Positions 59,822 to 64,000 of a DNA stretch of 64,000 nt are shown in pieces. The notes beneath the pieces were generated by a model, which worked only from the letters and a program-made list of their open reading frames with translations, was not told where the DNA came from and searched no databases. Source of the stretch: Micromonospora cremea (GTDB lineage: Bacteria; Actinomycetota; Actinomycetes; Mycobacteriales; Micromonosporaceae). Position numbers and translations under genes: made by a program. Within the stretch, counting starts at the first letter, position 1. Each line of letters begins with the position of its first letter. The stretch lies in the NCBI RefSeq assembly GCF_900143515.1, contig NZ_FSQT01000002.1, positions 1,613,501-1,677,500 on the forward strand, given 5' to 3'.

Positions 59822-59931
59822 CGGCGGCCGCTCGGGCGGCCGCCAACCCGGCTGTGCTGTTGCGGGCTGTCGTGTTCGGCTGTCGGCTGCGGCGGCGGGT
59901 CGTCCGGCACCGGCGGGGTCTGTTCCGCGCC

Positions 59932-59954
59932 CTGTAGAGCTGCCCCAGATGTGG
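59932..59954 (-). repeat. Dispersed palindromic element, inverted copy
   Basis: The reverse strand reads CCCACATCTGGGGCAGCTCT then ACAG, the same element as the two direct copies downstream. Confidence 0.7.
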
Positions 59955-60016
59955 GCAGGCTCGGCCGAGGCGGGGCAGGCGGGCCGAGGCGGTGGGGCAG
60001 GCGGGGCCGACAGACG

Positions 60017-60041
60017 CCCCATATCTGGGGCAGCTCTACAG
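60017..60041 (+). repeat. Dispersed palindromic element, direct copy
   Basis: CCCCATATCTGGGGCAGCTC followed by TACAG. Core palindrome CCCCATATCTGGGG. Confidence 0.75.
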
Positions 60042-60091
60042 CCTCGGCAACCACTGACAGGCGAACCCTCGCATCACCGCGAGTCCGATCG

Positions 60092-60116
60092 CCCCATATT
60101 CGGGGCAGCTCGACAG
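60092..60116 (+). repeat. Dispersed palindromic element, direct copy
   Basis: CCCCATATTCGGGGCAGCTC followed by GACAG. It lies just before the 3' end of the DUF4032 gene. Confidence 0.75.
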
Positions 60117-60166
60117 GTTGCGAACACCAGCGCGGCAACGGACAGGGGCACGCCGACGAGCGCGGG

Positions 60167-61390
60167 TCAGCCGGCGGTGGGAACCTCGACGCCGAGCACG
60201 GCCTGCTCGTCGGGGCGGTGCACCAGCACGTCGACCAGGTACGACTGAACCGCGTGGCGCATCCCCACGTCCCGGCCGGCCCGCTCGGAGAGGAGCCACT
60301 TGTGCTCGATGATCTGCGCGAACAGCTCCTGCGGCTCCAGCTTGCGGCGCAGGTGCGCGGGCACGGCCCGGACCACCGGCTCGAATACCTCGGTGACCCA
60401 GCGGTGCGCGGCCTGCTGCTCGTCGGTCAGGTCGCTCTCCGCCCGGTAGGCGTCCAGGTCGTTGAGCAGCTTGCGGGCCTGGTTCTCCTCGGCGTCCAGA
60501 CCGGTCAGCCGCAGCAGCCGCCGGGTGTGGTAGCCGGCGTCGACCACCTTCGGCCGGACCAGGTAACGCCCGTCGTCGATGGTCGACATGGCCACCTCGG
60601 CCACGTCGAAGCCCAGCTCGTTGAGGCGGCGGATCCGGCCCTCGATGTCGTGTCGGGCCTCCCGCTCGACCGCCTGCTCGTAGGTGATCTCGTGCCAGAG
60701 CCGCTCGTACCGCTGCACGACTTCCTCGCAGACCACCTCCGGGTCGATGGACTCGTGCAGCAGGCCGGCGGCCTGGAGGTCCAGCGCCTCGCCGAAGATG
60801 TTCACCCGGGCGATCTCCAGGTCCTCGCCGCGCTGGCCGTTGGAGAGCGAGGTGTGCAGTGCGCCCGTCTCCGCGTCCACCAGGTACGCGGCGAACGCGC
60901 CCGCGTCCCGCCGGAACAGGGTGTTGGAGAGCGAGCAGTCGCCCCAGAAGAAGCCGGTCAGGTGCATTCGCACGATCAGCGCGGCGAGCGCGTCGAGCAG
61001 CCGGCTCATCGTCTCGGGCCGCAGCGTGTGCGAGAAGAGCGCCCGGTAGGGCAGCGAGAACTGCAGGTGCCGGGTGATCAGCACCGACTCGAGGGGCTCC
61101 CCGTCCTCGGTCTGCCGGTCGGCGACGACCGCCACCGCCTCGACCGACGGGAAGTCGATCCGCTCGAGTGCCCGGAGCAGGTCGTACTCCCGCTCAGCGA
61201 TCCGCTCGCGAGTCTCCTTGAACGCGTAGACGTAGTCGCCGAGCCGGACGAACCGGACGATGTGCCGGGAAATGCCCTGCGGCAGAGCCACCAGGTGCTG
61301 GGCAGGCCACTCCTCCAGCGGAGTCGACCAGGGAAGGTCGAGCAGCGCCGGGTCCACGAGGGCAGAGGTGATCCGCACGGGCACAAGCAT
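60167..61390 (-). CDS. DUF4032 protein (kinase-like fold)
   Basis: 407 aa. An N-terminal kinase-like part has 'RFVRLGDYVYAFKETRERIA' (Lys), 'FPSVEAVAVVADR', 'LDALAALIVRMHLTGFFWGD' with 'CSLSNTLFRRDAGAF' (HLTGFFWGDCSLSN resembles the catalytic loop HxDxxxxN) and 'AYLVDAETGALHTSLSNGQR' (DxE/DFG-like). The DUF4032 C-terminus has 'RYLVRPKVVDAGYHTRRLLR'. It may phosphorylate a small molecule; the target is unknown. ATG 61390 is used. It is divergent from the PAP2 gene. Confidence 0.85.
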   Translation of the reverse strand: MLVPVRITSALVDPALLDLPWSTPLEEWPAQHLVALPQGISRHIVRFVRLGDYVYAFKETRERIAEREYDLLRALERIDFPSVEAVAVVADRQTEDGEPLESVLITRHLQFSLPYRALFSHTLRPETMSRLLDALAALIVRMHLTGFFWGDCSLSNTLFRRDAGAFAAYLVDAETGALHTSLSNGQRGEDLEIARVNIFGEALDLQAAGLLHESIDPEVVCEEVVQRYERLWHEITYEQAVEREARHDIEGRIRRLNELGFDVAEVAMSTIDDGRYLVRPKVVDAGYHTRRLLRLTGLDAEENQARKLLNDLDAYRAESDLTDEQQAAHRWVTEVFEPVVRAVPAHLRRKLEPQELFAQIIEHKWLLSERAGRDVGMRHAVQSYLVDVLVHRPDEQAVLGVEVPTAG

Positions 61391-61480
61391 GACGCGTCGC
61401 CCCCCGCATTCGCCTCCCAGCGTGGCTGGGCCCACAGCGCGGGATGCCGCGGCCTCGCCCGGGGCCGGTAGCGTGGTCCC

Positions 61481-62227
61481 GTGCTCAAACCCACGGCGGT
61501 ACGACGTGACCTGCGGCTACGGCCCGTCAGCCCGGCCGGCTGGTGGTTCGACGTGCTGCTGCTGGTCGGGTTCGGCGCGTTGACCCTGGCCCTTGCCAGG
61601 GGGGCGCTGCTCGGGTTGGACCTCGACGTCCGGGAATGGGCCTACGCCCATCACCCCGCGCCGATCTACTGGACGGCGCGGGTGCTCAACTACCTCGGGC
61701 AGGGTGGCTGGCTGCTGATGCCGCTCTCCGGGGCGCTCGCCGTGGCAGTGGCCTGGCGGGCCCGCACGGTTCGACCGCTGCTGCTGGTAGCGGGGGCTTT
61801 CGTGCTGCTGTACCTGACAGTGGGGCCGCTCAAGCTCCTGACCGACCGGGCCGCGCCCAGCTCGGATCTGCCGCCGACCCAGTCCGTCCGGATCTTCAAC
61901 GACCTGCCGCCCACCGAGTACGACCTCTCCTACCCGTCCGGGCACGTCGCCAACGCGATCGTCTGGTACGGGGTGATCGCCGCACTGCTGACCGCGCTGA
62001 CGGCCGGGCGGCTGCACCCGAGGGTGCACCGGCTGGTCCGATTCGCCCCGCCGGCGATCCTGCTGGTCACCACCACATACCTGAACTTCCACTGGCTCAC
62101 CGACGGGGTGGCGGCGCTGCTGCTCGGGCTGTTCCTGGACCGGCTGCTGCACCGGGTGCCCTGGGACGACGTGCCGCTACCCGGCCGGCTACGCGAATGG
62201 GACCGTCCGTTCACCTCGTACCCGTAG
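61481..62227 (+). CDS. PAP2-family membrane phosphatase
   Basis: 248 aa with about six membrane helices. The three-part PAP2 active site is complete: 'KLLTDRAAPSS' (KxxxDRxxP), 'DLSYPSGHVANAI' (PSGH) and 'TTTYLNFHWLTDGVAALLLG' (SRxxxxxHxxxD-like, with Thr-Tyr in place of Ser-Arg). It probably dephosphorylates undecaprenyl pyrophosphate or phosphatidic acid type lipids outside the membrane. GTG 61481 follows TAGCGT (61469-61474) by six bases. Its TAG stop is also the first half of the next gene's -10. Confidence 0.88.
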   Translation: MLKPTAVRRDLRLRPVSPAGWWFDVLLLVGFGALTLALARGALLGLDLDVREWAYAHHPAPIYWTARVLNYLGQGGWLLMPLSGALAVAVAWRARTVRPLLLVAGAFVLLYLTVGPLKLLTDRAAPSSDLPPTQSVRIFNDLPPTEYDLSYPSGHVANAIVWYGVIAALLTALTAGRLHPRVHRLVRFAPPAILLVTTTYLNFHWLTDGVAALLLGLFLDRLLHRVPWDDVPLPGRLREWDRPFTSYP

Positions 62228-62230
62228 GTT
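62225..62230 (+). promoter_or_regulatory. -10 element overlapping a stop codon
   Basis: TAGGTT ends seven bases before GTG 62238. Its first three bases are the stop codon of the PAP2 gene, so the permease probably has its own leaderless promoter despite the 10-bp gap. Confidence 0.5.
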
Positions 62231-62237
62231 TCGGTCC

Positions 62238-63476
62238 GTGGACCAACTGGCGCGCAGGCTGGGCGTACCCGATGCGGTGGTCATCGGGCTGGGGTCGATG
62301 CTCGGCGCGGGCGTCTTCGTGGTGTTCGCCCCGGCCACGGCGGCGGCCGGGGGCGCCGGGCTGCTGCCCGCGCTGGTGCTCGCCGGGGTGATCGCCTTTT
62401 GCAACGCCACCAGCTCGGCGCGGCTGGCGGCGCGCTACCCGGAGTCCGGCGGCACCTACGTGTACGGCCGGGAACGCCTCGGCCCGCTGGCCGGCTTCGT
62501 GGCCGGCTGGGGTTTCGTGGTGGGCAAGACGGCGAGCTGCGCGGCGATGGCGCTGACCATCGGCGCGTACCTGTGGCCGGGGCAGGCCCGGCTGGTCGCG
62601 GCCGGCGCGGTCGTCGCGGTGACCGCGGTGAACGTGCGCGGCATCGGCAAGACGGCCGCCGCCACGAAGGCGCTGGTCGCCGTGGTGCTCGCCGTGCTGG
62701 CCCTGGTCGCGGTCGTCGGCGTCACCGGCGGCGGCCTGGCGCTGGACCGGCTCGGCGAGACCGGCGGGTCGAGCCGTGGCGTGCTCACCGCCGCCGGGCT
62801 GCTCTTCTTCGCGTTCGCCGGGTACGCGCGCATCGCCACCCTCGGCGAGGAGGTCCGTGACCCGGAGCGGACCATCCCCCGCGCGGTGCCGCTGGCGCTC
62901 GGCGCGGTGCTCGCGATCTACCTGGTGCTGGCCGTGATCACGCTCGGCGTGCTCGGCGCCGACCGGCTGGCCGGATCCGCAGCGCCCCTGGTCGACGTGG
63001 TGACCGCCGCCGGGCTACCCGGCCTCGCCTGGGTGGTCCGCGCCGGTGCCACGATCGCGGTCACCGGGGTGCTGCTGTCGCTCGTCGCCGGGGTCGGCCG
63101 CACCACGCTGGCCATGGCCCGTCGCCGAGACCTGCCCGGCGCGCTGGCCGCGGTGCACCCGGTACGTCAGGTGCCGCACCGCGCCGAACTGGCGGTGGCC
63201 GTCGTGGTGATCCTGGTGGTCGCGATCGGCGACGTACGGGATGCGATCGGCTTCTCCAGTTGCACGGTGCTGGTGTACTACGCGATCACGAACGCGGCGG
63301 CGCTCACCCTGGGCCGGGACCCGGACCGGCGGCTACCGGTTCAGGTGCTCGCCGGGCTGGGGTTGGTCGGCTGCCTGTTGCTGGCGGTCAACCTGCCACT
63401 GGGCAGCGTGCTGGCCGGCTTCGGAGTGCTCGCCGTCGGCGCCGCCTGGCACCTCGTGCGGCAGCGGAGTCGCTGA
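62238..63476 (+). CDS. APC-superfamily amino acid permease
   Basis: 412 aa with about 12 membrane helices. 'VVIGLGSMLGAGVFVVFAPA' (the GSxxGxGIF-like motif of helix 1), 'ARYPESGGTYVYGRERLGPL', 'FFAFAGYARIATLGEEVRDP', 'ERTIPRAVPLALGAVL' and 'VGRTTLAMARRRDLPGALAA' define an APC transporter. The amino acid or amine carried is unknown. GTG 62238. It is convergent with the TrkA-C gene, with an antisense overlap of 144 bp. Confidence 0.88.
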   Translation: MDQLARRLGVPDAVVIGLGSMLGAGVFVVFAPATAAAGGAGLLPALVLAGVIAFCNATSSARLAARYPESGGTYVYGRERLGPLAGFVAGWGFVVGKTASCAAMALTIGAYLWPGQARLVAAGAVVAVTAVNVRGIGKTAAATKALVAVVLAVLALVAVVGVTGGGLALDRLGETGGSSRGVLTAAGLLFFAFAGYARIATLGEEVRDPERTIPRAVPLALGAVLAIYLVLAVITLGVLGADRLAGSAAPLVDVVTAAGLPGLAWVVRAGATIAVTGVLLSLVAGVGRTTLAMARRRDLPGALAAVHPVRQVPHRAELAVAVVVILVVAIGDVRDAIGFSSCTVLVYYAITNAAALTLGRDPDRRLPVQVLAGLGLVGCLLLAVNLPLGSVLAGFGVLAVGAAWHLVRQRSR

Positions 63477-64000
63477 CCGGTCAGGCACCGGATGGGCCGC
63501 GCCGGGGGCCGAGGCAGCGACCTGCCAGTCGGCCGGCGCGGGCGCCGAGCGGGGGGCGGCCGGCGAGGTCGGCTCTCTGCCGAGGACGGGCCCGGCCGGC
63601 CGGGGAACCGGGCCGGTGCGGGTCGGCGGGGCGCACTGCCTGGTCAGCCAGTCCAGCCCACGTCGACGGGCGACCACGGTGAGCCGGTCGCCCGCGAAGA
63701 TCACCTGCCGGGGGTCGAGGTCCTTCCACCAGATGGTCCTGGCGCCTCCGGCCGGGGTCCGGGCGATCAGCCGGACCTGCCCGTCCCGGTTGACCATGTC
63801 CAGTGGACGGCCGTCCAGCTCGGAGCCGGGGGCGACCGGCACCTCGGCGACCGGCAGCGCGTGCCGCTCGACCGGGATGGTGGTGATTACCGCTCGTTCG
63901 GTGAGGGCCCCGATGAAGGCCGGCGCCGCCAGGTACGAGACCGAACGGGACACCCCGAGGGCGAAGGTCTCCTCCACCCGTTCGGCGAAGTCACCGTCGA
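63333..64000 (-). CDS. TrkA-C / RCK-type NAD-binding protein, 3' part
   Basis: The frame runs off the window end, so the N-terminus is missing. The visible part has 'DFAERVEETFALGVSRSVSY', 'LAAPAFIGALTERAVITTIP', 'ALPVAEVPVAPGSELDGRPL' and 'WKDLDPRQVIFAGDRLTVVA'. These fit a TrkA-C domain at the end of a potassium channel or transporter gating protein. After 'RRRGLDWLTRQC' the frame continues for about 100 Pro/Ala/Gln-rich residues over the end of the permease gene. That tail may be real but is of uncertain value; a frameshift near 63600 is an alternative. Confidence 0.65.
   Translation of the reverse strand, partial: DGDFAERVEETFALGVSRSVSYLAAPAFIGALTERAVITTIPVERHALPVAEVPVAPGSELDGRPLDMVNRDGQVRLIARTPAGGARTIWWKDLDPRQVIFAGDRLTVVARRRGLDWLTRQCAPPTRTGPVPRPAGPVLGREPTSPAAPRSAPAPADWQVAASAPGAAHPVPDRSATPLPHEVPGGADGEHSEAGQHAAQWQVDRQQQAADQPQPGEHLNR

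Larger units (their letters stand above)
59822..60166. other. Intergenic region built from dispersed palindromic repeats
   Basis: No gene is supported. Three copies of the element also seen at 29677 lie here: inverted at 59932-59954 and direct at 60017-60041 and 60092-60116. A run of 'GGCGGGGCAGGCGGGCCGAG'-type short repeats (59955-60008) fills the gap between copies one and two. The nagA and DUF4032 genes converge on this region. Confidence 0.65.

Overview
This 64 kb window is chromosomal DNA of a very high-GC actinobacterium. The best guess is Micromonosporaceae (Micromonospora or a close relative). The reasons are near-universal G/C third codon positions, many GTG starts and GTGA/ATGA gene overlaps, a conservon (sensor kinase, roadblock, DUF742, small GTPase), a gas vesicle cluster of the actinobacterial A/F/G/J/L/S/K/O type, a SAM-IV riboswitch, and CIRCE-controlled groEL. 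No rRNA, tRNA, CRISPR array, transposase, phage or plasmid gene was seen.

Layout. 1-12.3 kb is housekeeping: the 3' part of an ECF41-like sigma factor, a DUF402 protein, a DinG-type helicase, an AI-2E family permease, an orphan GroES-like protein, a PrsW-type protease, a class V aminotransferase behind a SAM-IV riboswitch, a FUSC protein, an HD hydrolase, DUF4031 and a GlcD-like oxidase. 12.3-22.1 kb has a lipoprotein, GlpD, a polytopic membrane subtilase, a tandem GNAT protein, GroEL with two CIRCE operators, and a cold shock protein. 22.4-29.6 kb has GNAT proteins, PaaN, one decayed gene, threonine synthase behind a SAM-I riboswitch, and an EamA exporter divergent from an ArsR regulator.

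29.8-34.2 kb holds a DUF4232 lipoprotein and an unusual ABC-2 system in which an extracytoplasmic alpha/beta hydrolase, a membrane segment and the ABC ATPase form one chain, coupled to its permease. 34.6-43.1 kb is a signalling operon: a kinase-less membrane sensor, the four conservon proteins, a 167-residue protein, and then a Cdc48-like double-AAA ATPase whose first ring looks unable to hydrolyse ATP. A secreted beta-propeller protein follows.

44.2-49.5 kb is the gas vesicle operon on the minus strand: small membrane protein, SRPBCC protein, gvpA, F, G, O, J, L, S, K. Most junctions overlap or are nearly abutting, and a stress-sigma (SigB-like) promoter lies upstream. 49.7-53.6 kb has a GNAT protein, a PP2C-like phosphatase, a cluster of amphipathic/membrane stress-type proteins (DUF3618, holin-like, Gln/Ala-rich) and DUF3263. 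53.7-55.7 kb is a second ABC-2 operon with a twice-repeated operator. 55.8-59.8 kb is an amino-sugar operon (SIS protein, ROK kinase, nagA) divergent from a DeoR repressor. 60.2 kb to the end has DUF4032, a PAP2 phosphatase, an APC permease and the end of a TrkA-C/RCK protein.

Two features run through the window. Around fifteen genes carry a TANNNT -10 hexamer that ends 6-8 nt before the start codon, which predicts leaderless transcripts. A palindromic repeat with core CCCCANATNTGGGGCAGCTC occurs at least four times between genes.
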